DNA from: Streptomyces sp. 2114.4
GTDB taxonomy: Bacteria; Actinomycetota; Actinomycetes; Streptomycetales; Streptomycetaceae
DNA length: 64,000 nt
Direction of reading: 5' to 3'
NCBI RefSeq assembly: GCF_900187385.1
Contig: NZ_FYEY01000002.1
Coordinates: 28,067-92,066 of the forward strand
Shown here: positions 7,810 to 15,070 of the stretch, piece by piece
Layout of the letters: the number at the start of each line of letters is the position of its first letter
Position numbering within the stretch: position 1 is the stretch's first letter
Notes under the pieces: generated by a model
Told to the model about the DNA's origin: nothing
Seen by the model: the letters and a program-made list of their open reading frames with translations, nothing else
Database searches by the model: none
Made by a program: the position numbers and the translations under genes

Positions 7810-8023
7810 CGAAGGGGACATACATGCGCGGACCGCCCTAAAAGGTGAGCGGCGACCGGTGTGGAGACCGATCGCCGCCCTGGATACCGGCGCTACCTCG
7901 AGTGGATCGCAGCTACGCCGGCATGACGCCCCATCCCTCTGCAAGGAAGGCCGTCCCTGTGACTGTACTTGTTGGCGATACTCTCGCGCTCCCCTGGAGC
8001 ACTGCTGCTCACAAGGCGGACGC

Positions 8024-8314
8024 ATGAAGGTGCCCGCCGACCCCAGAACGAAGACCCAGACGCCGCCCGTCGTGACCTTCGCGACCGGCGCTGACCTGCT
8101 CGTACGCCTCGGACTCGCGTCCAACATGAGCCGTGAAGGCGTTCGCCGGATCTCCGCCAGCGATCCCGACTGGCCCTTCGGCCCGGACCGCCCATACCCG
8201 TACTGGGAACTGGCCAACGCCCACGTGATGGAGACCGGCCCGTTCCTCGAGTACTTCCGGAAGAACCCGATCACCGGACGCGGGCCGGACAAGAAGCCGC
8301 GGGGCGCTCAGTGA
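8024..8314 (+). CDS. Small winged-helix/excisionase-like DNA-binding protein (paralogue)
   Basis: 96 aa from ATG 8024. The central part (GADLLVRLGLASNMSREGVR, then ISASDPDWPF) matches the plan of the protein at 6129-6425, including the DPDWP motif, followed by an aromatic helix. It is followed immediately by a strong hairpin at 8364-8395. Likely a DNA-binding accessory or excision factor. Confidence 0.6.
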   Translation: MKVPADPRTKTQTPPVVTFATGADLLVRLGLASNMSREGVRRISASDPDWPFGPDRPYPYWELANAHVMETGPFLEYFRKNPITGRGPDKKPRGAQ

Positions 8315-8363
8315 CCCGCTTAGGACGCCAAGGCCGCATCCGCGGCAGTCCCGGAAACGCAAA

Positions 8364-8395
8364 GACGGCCGGCAGTTCGCAGCTAGCCGGCCGTC
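8364..8395. terminator. Hairpin terminator
   Basis: Perfect 10-base stem GACGGCCGGC / GCCGGCCGTC with a 12-base loop, 49 bases beyond the stop of the 8024-8314 gene. Confidence 0.55.
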
Positions 8396-8460
8396 CGAAG
8401 CGCAATACGACGAGTTCGCAGCTCGCCGCACAGTTCGCCATCCCTGCAAAAGAGGCGTTG

Positions 8461-8550
8461 ATGAAGAGCGTACCCAAAGCAGTACTGGAAGTCCGTACTA
8501 CCCCCAGCCACATGACCGTGATCCTCCGCACGGCGGAGGTGCCCGCGTGA
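8461..8550 (+). CDS. 29-aa leader-like peptide before the replication-like gene
   Basis: ATG 8461 to TGA 8550 (MKSVPKAVLEVRTTPSHMTV...). GAGG lies 6 bases before the ATG, and the stop overlaps the GTG start of the next gene (GTGA), so translation is probably coupled. The same frame is open back to 8311, but that part contains a terminator hairpin and is unlikely to be coding. Confidence 0.4.
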   Translation: MKSVPKAVLEVRTTPSHMTVILRTAEVPA

Positions 8551-9707
8551 AGACGCCCATCCGCCGCACGCAGCCGAAGTTCTCGTTCGTGCAGGTCCCG
8601 AACCTCGTCGCTCGCGACTACCGCCTTTCCTGGCGGGCCCGCGGCCTGCTGGTGGAGCTGCTCAGCTACCCGCCGGGCTGGGAGACGACGGTCGACGACA
8701 TGGTCGACCGGGCGAAGAAGGAGGCCGCCAAGCACGGCGGCAAGGTGGAAGGCCGCGAGGCCATGCGCAGCGCGGCGAACGAGCTGGTGCAGTTCGGCTA
8801 CATCATCCGCAACCGGTTCCAGGACGAGCGTGGCCACTGGCGGACCGAGTCTGTGCTGTCAGAGGAGCCACTGTTGACCTTCATGCTCCAGGAAGCTGTT
8901 TCCGCTGGTGGAGCCGGGGCCCAGGATCCCGTTTCCGGTGTGACCTGCGGAAACACTGCGTTTGGTGCTGGTCAGGCCGAAGACGGGTTTCCGGGCGTCG
9001 GTTTTCCGGCAGTCGGTTTCCCGGGCCGTATTAGTAATACGGAGAGCAACACAGACACGAACAAGACGGATGGGGCACCTTCGGCGCATCGCGCCCTGGA
9101 TGTCCGTAGGACAGGTGCAGGTAGTAGAGGCGGATCCGAGGGCGGCTTCGCCGCGTCCGGCAACAGCAAGCCCCGTCTCACCCGAGAGCAGAAGCAGATG
9201 GTGCAGGCCGTACGGGATCTCCTGCCCCGCGACCTGGACCGGGCTCTGCCGGTGAAGACGCCCCGGAACATCGCAGACGACATCCTCGCCGGCTTGGCGG
9301 AGGGCACGCCGCGGTCGCGGACGCCTGAGCAGCTGGTGGCCTACCGGGTGCTGCCTCGTTGGGAGCGTTTCTGGGCATCGAAGTTCTACGCGGGAGAGCT
9401 GGGCAAGCAGCCGTTCGGCCCGCTGCGGGCCATGGTGACGGCCGACGATTCGGACCACGACCGGTGCGACGAGCGGGTGGACGTCGACACCGCCGAGCCG
9501 TGCCGGTCTTGCGAGGTGAGGAAGAGCGACCGCAAGGCCGACCGTCAGCGAGAGTCCGCAGGAGCCCCCCGGGCGCCAGAAGCGCAACCGTCTGTGCCCG
9601 TCCAGGCGGCTCCTGGCCGACCGCGGTGCCCGGAGTGCACACGCCCACTGATCGGCGCCACCGAGCCCGTTCTCTGCCGGGACTGCCGAGAAGGCGCGCT
9701 CGTCTGA
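8547..9707 (+). CDS. Replication-initiator-like helix-turn-helix protein
   Basis: 386 aa from GTG 8547, coupled to the upstream leader. The N-terminus (VQVPNLVARDYRLSWRARGL, then LVELLSYPPGWETT) is typical of winged-helix proteins of phage and plasmid replication modules (RepA/O-like or DnaD-associated). A variable Gly/Ser linker (about 115-205) follows, then a helical region (TREQKQMVQAVRDLLPRDLD), and the C-terminus has two Cys pairs (CRSCEV, and CPECTRP...CRDC) like zinc ribbons. A replication role is likely but not proven. Confidence 0.6.
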   Translation: MKTPIRRTQPKFSFVQVPNLVARDYRLSWRARGLLVELLSYPPGWETTVDDMVDRAKKEAAKHGGKVEGREAMRSAANELVQFGYIIRNRFQDERGHWRTESVLSEEPLLTFMLQEAVSAGGAGAQDPVSGVTCGNTAFGAGQAEDGFPGVGFPAVGFPGRISNTESNTDTNKTDGAPSAHRALDVRRTGAGSRGGSEGGFAASGNSKPRLTREQKQMVQAVRDLLPRDLDRALPVKTPRNIADDILAGLAEGTPRSRTPEQLVAYRVLPRWERFWASKFYAGELGKQPFGPLRAMVTADDSDHDRCDERVDVDTAEPCRSCEVRKSDRKADRQRESAGAPRAPEAQPSVPVQAAPGRPRCPECTRPLIGATEPVLCRDCREGALV

Positions 9708-9713
9708 CCGACC

Positions 9714-9740
9714 GCCCGGCGGCCCGCAGCGTCGCCGGGC
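9714..9740. terminator. Hairpin terminator
   Basis: 8-base stem GCCCGGCG / CGCCGGGC just after the stop of the 8547-9707 gene. Confidence 0.4.
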
Positions 9741-9782
9741 TTGTCAGTGCCCACCGCTACCGTCCAGTCCCGAGGGGGGACC

Positions 9783-10286
9783 ATGACCGTCACGCACATG
9801 TACGCCGATGAACCCACCGCCCTATACCGCCTCTACGACACCCACGAGGTGCTGCTGTACCTCGGCATCTCTCGCTTCCCGAAATACCGCCTGCGCGAGC
9901 ACGAGGACAATCAGCCGTGGTGGCACCTGGTCGCGCGCACCACGGTGGAGTGGCACGAGAATCGCACCGTCGCCCGCGAAACCGAGGTCCGCGCCACCAA
10001 GGAAGAGAAGCCGCTCTACGACAAGGAGTGGCGCCACAGCCGGTACGACCCCAAAGCCGGCTACGACGACACAGCCGACAGGCGCCTGGTCCGGGAGACG
10101 TTGACCGCCAGGATCAATGACGGCTCGTACCCTGCGGGCACGATCCTGGGAACCGGTTCCGTGTCCCGTGAGCTGGGCATCGCACGCACGACCGTCTCGT
10201 ACATCCTTGGCCGCTTGGCTGCCGAGGACAAGGTCCTCCGGAAGGTGCACCACGGTCGCTACACGGTGATCGACTCAGTCACCTGA
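9783..10286 (+). CDS. GIY-YIG-like domain fused to a GntR-type winged helix
   Basis: 167 aa from ATG 9783, with a purine-rich GAGGGGGG site just before it. Residues ~8-75 (ALYRLYDTHEVLLYLGIS ... RLREHEDNQPWW) match the GIY-YIG fold: LYRLYD, LYLGIS, then Arg-x-x-x-His. Residues ~100-165 are a GntR winged helix (TLTARINDGSYPAGT ... VSRELGIARTTVSYILGRLA). Such fusions occur in Streptomyces; whether the GIY-YIG part still cuts DNA or is only a sensor is unknown. It is the last gene of the rightward control block, just before the first family A promoter. Confidence 0.7.
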   Translation: MTVTHMYADEPTALYRLYDTHEVLLYLGISRFPKYRLREHEDNQPWWHLVARTTVEWHENRTVARETEVRATKEEKPLYDKEWRHSRYDPKAGYDDTADRRLVRETLTARINDGSYPAGTILGTGSVSRELGIARTTVSYILGRLAAEDKVLRKVHHGRYTVIDSVT

Positions 10287-10333
10287 CGGATCGCGGGGGC
10301 CTGCGGGAGCCGCCCCTCACCCCCCGCTTCGCC

Positions 10334-10369
10334 GAACCTGTTGTGTAAACACTCGAAAGGTGTCATGCT
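10334..10369 (+). promoter_or_regulatory. Family A promoter-like element, copy 1
   Basis: GAACCTG (10334-10340), then -35 TTGTGT (10341-10346), a 17-base spacer and CATGCT (10364-10369). It is followed by a small hairpin (CCCCG...CGGGG, 10377-10405) and the gene at 10488. Very close relatives occur at 15992, 29551 (minus) and 35519 (minus), with a variant at 51601. Confidence 0.65.
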
Positions 10370-10487
10370 GTGAGTGCCCCGCCGGTGTTGAAGGCACCGA
10401 CGGGGCCCAACAGCACCCCGCCTCCAAGTGACTTGGCGACCAGGCAAGGAGCCACCTTGCCGCACTCGCCCTTCCCGGAGGTAGACC

Positions 10488-10670
10488 ATGATCAGCCAAA
10501 GCTCCGCCGCTACCAGCCACCCGAACGAGCCCAACCAGTTCGGCACCTACGCGGCACTCCTCATCGTCCTCGCCGCGCTGCCGCCTGAGCAACTCCAGCA
10601 CTTGGAGCTCGTCTTCGGCGTCGCCCACAGCATCGGCAACCTGGTCCGGATGCACCTGGGCGAGCGGTGA
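10488..10670 (+). CDS. Small protein, unknown
   Basis: 60 aa from ATG 10488, with GGAGG 7 bases before. It has a hydrophobic middle (TYAALLIVLAALPPEQL) and an amphipathic C-terminal helix (LELVFGVAHSIGNLVRMHLG). It may be membrane-associated. It is first in a unit driven by family A copy 1 and ended by a very strong hairpin. Confidence 0.55.
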   Translation: MISQSSAATSHPNEPNQFGTYAALLIVLAALPPEQLQHLELVFGVAHSIGNLVRMHLGER

Positions 10671-10679
10671 CGTAACGCC

Positions 10680-10723
10680 GGCCCGGCCGCCGGGTGACCC
10701 TCGGGTCGCCCGGCGGCCGGGCC
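10680..10723. terminator. Very strong hairpin terminator
   Basis: 15-base outer stem GGCCCGGCCGCCGGG with its exact complement, plus an inner 5-base stem GACCC/GGGTC. It starts 10 bases after the 10670 stop. Confidence 0.65.
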
Positions 10724-10750
10724 GCCCACCTCGACTCGCGGAGGTTCACC

Positions 10751-11197
10751 ATGTGGCAGTCCGTCATTGCGATCCTCGGCACTCTGGCCGGCGCGTCCGT
10801 CTCCGCCTGGTTCCAGCAGCGCGGACAACGCGCCGAACGCACCGCCGCCGCAACCGCCGCGCACCGCAGGGACGCCCTTGACGCCGTTACGGACCTCGTC
10901 ACCGCGCTCGCCGACCACCGCCGCACCATGTGGCTGCGGGAGGACGCCCGTCTCTCCGGCGCCGACTGGACCGGGCTGCGTGCCGACTCGCACGCCACCC
11001 GGGCCGCGATCACCGCGCCCGCCGTCCGTGTCACCGTCCTCCTCCCGGACCTGGCCGCCACCGTCCAGGCCGCGGCCGCCGCCACCTACGCGATGCGCAA
11101 CGCCACCGACCACGCTGCGCTGAACGCCGCCCGCGAGGACGCCATCACCGCCACCGACGCGCTCACCCACGCCGCCGGTGGACTCCTCGCCGCATGA
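10751..11197 (+). CDS. Small membrane-anchored helical protein
   Basis: 148 aa from ATG 10751 (GGAGG 6 bases before). It has an N-terminal hydrophobic segment (VIAILGTLAGASVSAWF), then Ala/Arg-rich helices to the end. This looks like a single-pass membrane protein with a cytoplasmic helical bundle. Family not recognised. Confidence 0.55.
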   Translation: MWQSVIAILGTLAGASVSAWFQQRGQRAERTAAATAAHRRDALDAVTDLVTALADHRRTMWLREDARLSGADWTGLRADSHATRAAITAPAVRVTVLLPDLAATVQAAAAATYAMRNATDHAALNAAREDAITATDALTHAAGGLLAA

Positions 11198-11238
11198 CCC
11201 CCTGGGCGCCGCACCCGCGGCGCCCGCTCCACCGCGTC

Positions 11239-11270
11239 GGGGTAACGAACCCCGCTGACCGCGGAACCAT
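11239..11270 (+). promoter_or_regulatory. Family B promoter-like element, copy 1
   Basis: GGGGTAA (11239-11245), 13 bases, CCGCG (11259-11263), then ACCAT ending at 11270. It is 31 bases upstream of ATG 11301. Same architecture as the copies near 13823, 16782, 21564 and 51951. Confidence 0.55.
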
Positions 11271-11300
11271 AGACACCCGCCTCCCCTCGAGGAGCCCCGC

Positions 11301-11633
11301 ATGATCCGCACCACGTACAAGGGCCGCGACATCAAAATCCTCAAAGCCCGGCAGCCCGGACACGTCCGCACCTTCATCAACGGCCAGATCATCAGCCACG
11401 CCTGGCAGGGCACCGAAGTTCAGGCCCTCGACTGGTTCCGGCAGGTCATCGACAAGATCGACGCCCGCGGCCCCGGCAACAACCCCTACGAGACGTCGCC
11501 CCACTGGTACGAGCCCGGCACCTACACCCTCAACAAGTTCGGGCACGTCATCGCCAAGGACGGAGGCGCCTGCTGCTGCGACCTGTGCCTCACGTGGCCG
11601 GAGAAGAACATCCCAGTGGAGGCCGCCGCATGA
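11301..11633 (+). CDS. Unknown small protein with C-terminal Cys cluster
   Basis: 110 aa from ATG 11301 (GAGGAG 9 bases before). Mixed alpha/beta look with an RTFINGQIISHAWQG core. The C-terminus has GACCCDLCLTWPEKN, a possible metal-binding Cys cluster. It heads a short operon: the next gene overlaps its stop by four bases (ATGA). Confidence 0.55.
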   Translation: MIRTTYKGRDIKILKARQPGHVRTFINGQIISHAWQGTEVQALDWFRQVIDKIDARGPGNNPYETSPHWYEPGTYTLNKFGHVIAKDGGACCCDLCLTWPEKNIPVEAAA

Positions 11634-11803
11634 CGCAGAACCGCATGCCCCAGCCGAACAGTTGCCGCTGGTGCGGCATCGACCAGCGCCAGCACATGCA
11701 GCAGTGGAAGCCGCCCGTGGGCTGGCACCAGTGGGAGCAGCCCACCCAAGACCAGATCAAAGCCCGGATGCTAGCCCGACGCCAACAGAGGGGCAGCAAG
11801 TGA
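11630..11803 (+). CDS. Small zinc-knuckle-like protein
   Basis: 57 aa, ATGA overlap with the upstream gene. It contains CRWCGIDQRQHMQQW and a WHQWEQP segment, a minimal form of the Cys-x-x-Cys...His...Trp-His motif that ends several other small proteins here (18541-19032, 21919-22488). Probably a zinc-binding accessory peptide. Confidence 0.5.
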   Translation: MTQNRMPQPNSCRWCGIDQRQHMQQWKPPVGWHQWEQPTQDQIKARMLARRQQRGSK

Positions 11804-11877
11804 CCGACGACCTGTGGCAGCGCAGCGACGTCGAGGCTGGCCTCCAGGAGATCCTCGACCGCGCCAAGGAGGCGTGA
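11800..11877 (+). CDS. 25-aa mini-gene, apparent deletion product
   Basis: GTG 11800 to TGA 11877; the start overlaps the previous stop. Its first seven residues (VTDDLWQ) match the start of the 18541 protein (VTDDLRQ), and its last 16 residues match the C-terminus of the 19029 protein (DVEAGLQQILDRAKEA, one change). It looks as if the inner parts of those two adjacent genes were deleted. It may be only a translational coupler now. Confidence 0.45.
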   Translation: MTDDLWQRSDVEAGLQEILDRAKEA

Positions 11878-12614
11878 TGTCCCTTCCGGCCAGCTACCTG
11901 CACCGGTGGCGCCCCGAGCAGCACCACAAGACCGGCCACATGCCCAGCACGATGCCTGGCCTCAAGGAAACCAGCCTGCGGGACACCCGCATCCGCCCCG
12001 GCTCGATCATCGTCTGGAGTGACCGTAGGGCCTACGAGGTAATCGAGATCACCGAACGCCCCCTCGACCTGTGGCCCCAGCGCTTCTGCGACGAGTGGGA
12101 CCGGTACTGCAAATGGCGCGCCGAGCACATCGCCGCCGGCCGCCTGTCGGGACCCGGTCCTGATCGCGCCACGTGGGAGCACCGGCCCGTCGTTCTTGTC
12201 ATCCGGCCCGCTGACAGGCCCACTACGAAGGCCAAGCACTACGCTGTGCGCGTCTCCCACACCTACTTCGTCCTCCCCGAGCACTACAGCGTCTGCCGCC
12301 TGTGCAACGAGGTCCCTCCCTGCAACCACGCCACCCTGGAAGCGACCATCGACCGCGAGATGGCCCACACGGACCGCCTCATGGCCATTCCGCGGGGCGC
12401 GTGCCTGGGGTGCGGTGAGACGATCACGTCTCGTATGAAGGCCACCTGCTTTCCCGGCCCGAACCTGTGGCGTCCCGACTGGGGCCAGGACTCCGCCGTG
12501 TTCCACACGCGGCAGCGCGACGAGTGCTCGAACGGGCTGTGGCGGTATGAGCAGCAGTGGAAGCAGCAGGGCTTGGACGTTCTCAACCCGCAGTCGCCCG
12601 CCGAGGAGGCGTGA
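11877..12614 (+). CDS. Unknown 245-aa protein with zinc-binding motifs
   Basis: ATG 11877 overlaps the preceding TGA (TGATG). The core (TRIRPGSIIVWSDRRAYEVI) looks like a small beta-barrel, followed by two Cys/His clusters: CRLCNEVPPCNH (about residue 142) and CLGCGE (about residue 177). Present as a single intact gene with no enzyme motif seen. Confidence 0.55.
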   Translation: MSLPASYLHRWRPEQHHKTGHMPSTMPGLKETSLRDTRIRPGSIIVWSDRRAYEVIEITERPLDLWPQRFCDEWDRYCKWRAEHIAAGRLSGPGPDRATWEHRPVVLVIRPADRPTTKAKHYAVRVSHTYFVLPEHYSVCRLCNEVPPCNHATLEATIDREMAHTDRLMAIPRGACLGCGETITSRMKATCFPGPNLWRPDWGQDSAVFHTRQRDECSNGLWRYEQQWKQQGLDVLNPQSPAEEA

Positions 12615-12643
12615 TCCCTGGCTTCGGCTGGGGGCACTCCTCG

Positions 12644-12808
12644 TTAGTCGGCTGGTGTCCACGGCCCGTCAGGGGTGGTGTTCGTCCCGTCGCACCACCA
12701 GCAGTCCCACTCCCCAGGGAGCCGGTACTGCTCCGTCCAAAACCCGGTCGGCTCGCCGTAGACGACGCACTCCGTATCGCACCATCCGCACACGAACTCG
12801 AAGTTCAC
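12644..12808 (-). CDS. 54-aa zinc-ribbon protein
   Basis: Leftward gene inside a rightward block. GTG 12808 (VNFEFVCGWCD) has GGGGAG at 9 bases. Two Cys-x-x-Cys pairs (CGWC and CWWC) about 30 residues apart suggest a rubredoxin-like or zinc-ribbon fold. The open frame further upstream is antisense noise. Confidence 0.5.
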   Translation of the reverse strand: MNFEFVCGWCDTECVVYGEPTGFWTEQYRLPGEWDCWWCDGTNTTPDGPWTPAD

Positions 12809-13015
12809 CTGCCGCTCCCCTGTAGGTCTCCCCTTGGTAGCAGCCGAGGCGCGTGGCGGGGGCCGAAGCGAGCAAGACCCCCTGTTCCGGCGGCCGGGTT
12901 TCGGCCGGGCCGCCGCTTTCACGACAACCCGCGCCTGTTCGACTGACACCTCAGCCCCGGCGGCGGTACACCATCCCCAGACCGCCACCCGGCGGACGTG
13001 GGAGGGGACCGCTGG

Positions 13016-13225
13016 ATGCTCACGATCAACGTGGCCGTGCTGCTCGCCATCATCGTCTTCGTGCGGCTCCGGCGGCCTGTCGAGCCCCGCACCCGCCTCG
13101 ACCAAATGTTCGGGATCACGGTGATCCTCGTCCTCGGGCTGCTCCTCGCGCCCACCGCGTTCGGGCACAGCGTCCTCGGCGCGGTGCAGCAACTGGTGGA
13201 GGGCATCGCGAAGGCGGCTCACTGA
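13016..13225 (+). CDS. Small two-helix membrane protein
   Basis: 69 aa from ATG 13016 with GGGAGGGG 9 bases before. Two hydrophobic helices (LTINVAVLLAIIVFV and MFGITVILVLGLLLAP) are separated by a basic turn; it resembles phage or plasmid membrane peptides. Unknown role. Confidence 0.55.
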   Translation: MLTINVAVLLAIIVFVRLRRPVEPRTRLDQMFGITVILVLGLLLAPTAFGHSVLGAVQQLVEGIAKAAH

Positions 13226-13249
13226 CCAGGCCCGGCCGCGCAGTCGCGC

Positions 13250-13339
<90 letters not shown>

Positions 13340-13359
13340 CGGGGTGAGCAGGGCCTCGC

Positions 13360-13371
13360 TAGGCTCCCCTC
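13360..13371 (+). promoter_or_regulatory. -10 box TAGGCT of a probable leaderless promoter
   Basis: TAGGCT at 13360-13365, six bases before ATG 13372, which would put the start of transcription at or next to the A of ATG. No ribosome site is present, in agreement with a leaderless message. Confidence 0.45.
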
Positions 13372-13755
13372 ATGACCGACACCAGCCCCGTCGAGAACCT
13401 GTCGAGCGCCGCCGAGCAGATCCGCGCCTTCAACCACGCCAGCCGCCACGCCAGCGACGAGTGGACCTTCCCCAGTCACAGCTACGGCGCCCTCGGCAAC
13501 CTGACCCACCTCGCCCAGATGCTGGGCCAGGCCATCGACCAGGCCACCCGGCCCGCCATGCGCACCTACGAGCAAGGGCGGCTGCTCATCGACGGCCAGG
13601 GCGACCCGGACGCCGCCATCGTGCAGATGCTGGCCGCCAGCGAGGATGCGGTTCAGCACGCGCAGGAACTCGCGGCCGCCCTCGGCCGGATGCACTCCGC
13701 CACCTCAGCCATGGGCGTCGACACCAAGGGGCTGCCGGGGCTCGCGGAGGACTGA
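13372..13755 (+). CDS. Unknown helical protein
   Basis: 127 aa, mostly Ala/Gln/Asp helices (ENLSSAAEQIRAFNHASRHA, then LASEDAVQHAQELAAALGRM). Weak similarity in style to phage or plasmid antitoxin-like helical proteins, but no family recognised. Single-gene unit: leaderless promoter before, hairpin after (13778-13801). Confidence 0.6.
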   Translation: MTDTSPVENLSSAAEQIRAFNHASRHASDEWTFPSHSYGALGNLTHLAQMLGQAIDQATRPAMRTYEQGRLLIDGQGDPDAAIVQMLAASEDAVQHAQELAAALGRMHSATSAMGVDTKGLPGLAED

Positions 13756-13777
13756 CCTCGCCCTGCCTGTGATGACC

Positions 13778-13801
13778 GCCCCCGGCCCTCAAGCCGGGGG
13801 C
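13778..13801. terminator. Hairpin terminator
   Basis: Perfect 8-base stem GCCCCCGG / CCGGGGGC with an 8-base loop, followed by CGCTTTCGT; 22 bases after the 13755 stop. Confidence 0.6.
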
Positions 13802-13822
13802 CGCTTTCGTGCTCCAGCGGCA

Positions 13823-13854
13823 GGGGCAATGCCCGCCCGGATCCGCGCCAGCAT
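13823..13854 (+). promoter_or_regulatory. Family B promoter-like element, copy 2
   Basis: GGGGCAA (13823-13829), 13 bases, CCGCG (13843-13847), CAGCAT ending at 13854. ATG 13861 follows seven bases later, so the metalloprotease message would be leaderless. Confidence 0.6.
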
Positions 13855-13860
13855 GGACGG

Positions 13861-14595
13861 ATGCCAACTCTCCCCGCGCACCTCTCCGCCGCCCACACCG
13901 CAGGCCTCCCCGCCACCGCCACGCTGCCGGCCCCGCGGACCGCGACCACCGGAACCGGCGGGCTCGTCGCCACCGGGCCCGTCTTCGCCGGTACCGGATG
14001 GCGGATCACCACCCAGTGCCGCACCTACTGCCTCAGCCCCAGCCAGCAGTACACGGTCACGTTCCCCACGCAGGCCCTCAAGGACCGCTACGTCCCCTAC
14101 CTGACCACCGCGGTCGGCCAGCTCGTCGGCGTCGGCGTGAACATCGCCATCGGCGGCATCGAGACGCCCGACTACTCCACCGTCCCCCCGCAGGGGCACA
14201 TCCAGTACGGCGAGGCGTACAGGCCCGTCGGCACCGCGGGCTACTCCCAGGGCCTGCCCTGCTACAACACCGCCGACAACAGCGTCTGGGGCGGGTACGT
14301 GCTCATCGACTCGGAGTACTGGGACGGCACCTGGACCATCACCGACACCGTCCGCAAGAACACCCTCGTCCACGAGCTGTGCCACGCCCTGGGCCTCGAC
14401 CATTGCAACTCGGATATGAACAACGACGGCAAGGTCACCAGCTACGAAACCGTCAAGGACACCACTGGCGTCACGCCGCTCATGACCAGCCCCAACGGGG
14501 GCTACCAGGACTCCCGCGCCGGCACCCTCACCCCCTACGACCTCAACGGCATCAAGCAGCTCCTCGCCAACGCCGCCGCCCTCGGCGTCGCCTGA
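13861..14595 (+). CDS. Zincin metalloprotease (HExxHxxGxxH)
   Basis: 244 aa. The catalytic zinc site HELCHALGLDH lies at residues 171-181 and fits the extended HExxHxxGxxH signature of metzincins. A possible Met-turn (PLMTSP) follows about 30 residues on. The first ~35 residues are Ala/Pro/Thr-rich, but I see no clear signal peptide. Two Cys pairs before the site (CRTYC; LPCYN) may form disulphides. It is preceded by a family B promoter and has no classical ribosome site. Possible targets are host or phage proteins at lysis or entry; substrate unknown. The motif itself is unambiguous. Confidence 0.75.
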   Translation: MPTLPAHLSAAHTAGLPATATLPAPRTATTGTGGLVATGPVFAGTGWRITTQCRTYCLSPSQQYTVTFPTQALKDRYVPYLTTAVGQLVGVGVNIAIGGIETPDYSTVPPQGHIQYGEAYRPVGTAGYSQGLPCYNTADNSVWGGYVLIDSEYWDGTWTITDTVRKNTLVHELCHALGLDHCNSDMNNDGKVTSYETVKDTTGVTPLMTSPNGGYQDSRAGTLTPYDLNGIKQLLANAAALGVA

Positions 14596-14677
14596 CCCCT
14601 CCCCGGCCCCAAACCGCACCCGTTGTCAGTGCCTGCTGTCACACTCCCGGACAAACACCCCAACCCGGGAGAACGCC

Positions 14678-15070
14678 ATGCGCATCGACCGCGACCCCGC
14701 GCTCATTGCCTACCAGGCCGCGGAAGAATGCCGCGCCCTCGTCACAGCCACGGCCAAGCCCGCGCAGCTCGGCACGGTCGAGGAGGTGCGGGATGTCACC
14801 GAGGGCCTGCACCTGGCCGTGAACCAGCTCCCACAGGCCGCCCGGCAGACCGCGGCCGCGCTGCGGGCCCTCGAGGAGCAGCAGACGGTCAGCGTGGCCG
14901 GGGCCGGGGATCCGGGCGAGGACGTGTCCCTGGCCCTGCGGGCGCTCCTCAACGCCGAAGTCGGGCTCACCGTCGCCCGCGCCGCCCTGCGTGAGGCCAT
15001 GGCCTCCCTCTCCCGCCTGAACGATGCCAGCACCGTTACCCCAGATCCGGGCGCAACCGCCGCACCGTGA
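14678..15070 (+). CDS. Unknown helical protein
   Basis: 130 aa, ATG 14678 with GGGAGAACGCC before it. Nearly all helix (ALIAYQAAEECRALVTATAK ... ALLNAEVGLTVARAALREAM). No motif. Its 3' end overlaps the convergent ligase gene by 35 bases. TTGTCAGTGCC, also found before the 9783 gene, lies about 45 bases upstream and may belong to its promoter. Confidence 0.6.
   Translation: MRIDRDPALIAYQAAEECRALVTATAKPAQLGTVEEVRDVTEGLHLAVNQLPQAARQTAAALRALEEQQTVSVAGAGDPGEDVSLALRALLNAEVGLTVARAALREAMASLSRLNDASTVTPDPGATAAP

Noticed and set aside
8311..8550. 79-codon frame from GTG 8311
   Set aside because: Its first half contains a perfect terminator hairpin and has no ribosome site; only the last 29 codons (from ATG 8461) are kept as a possible leader.
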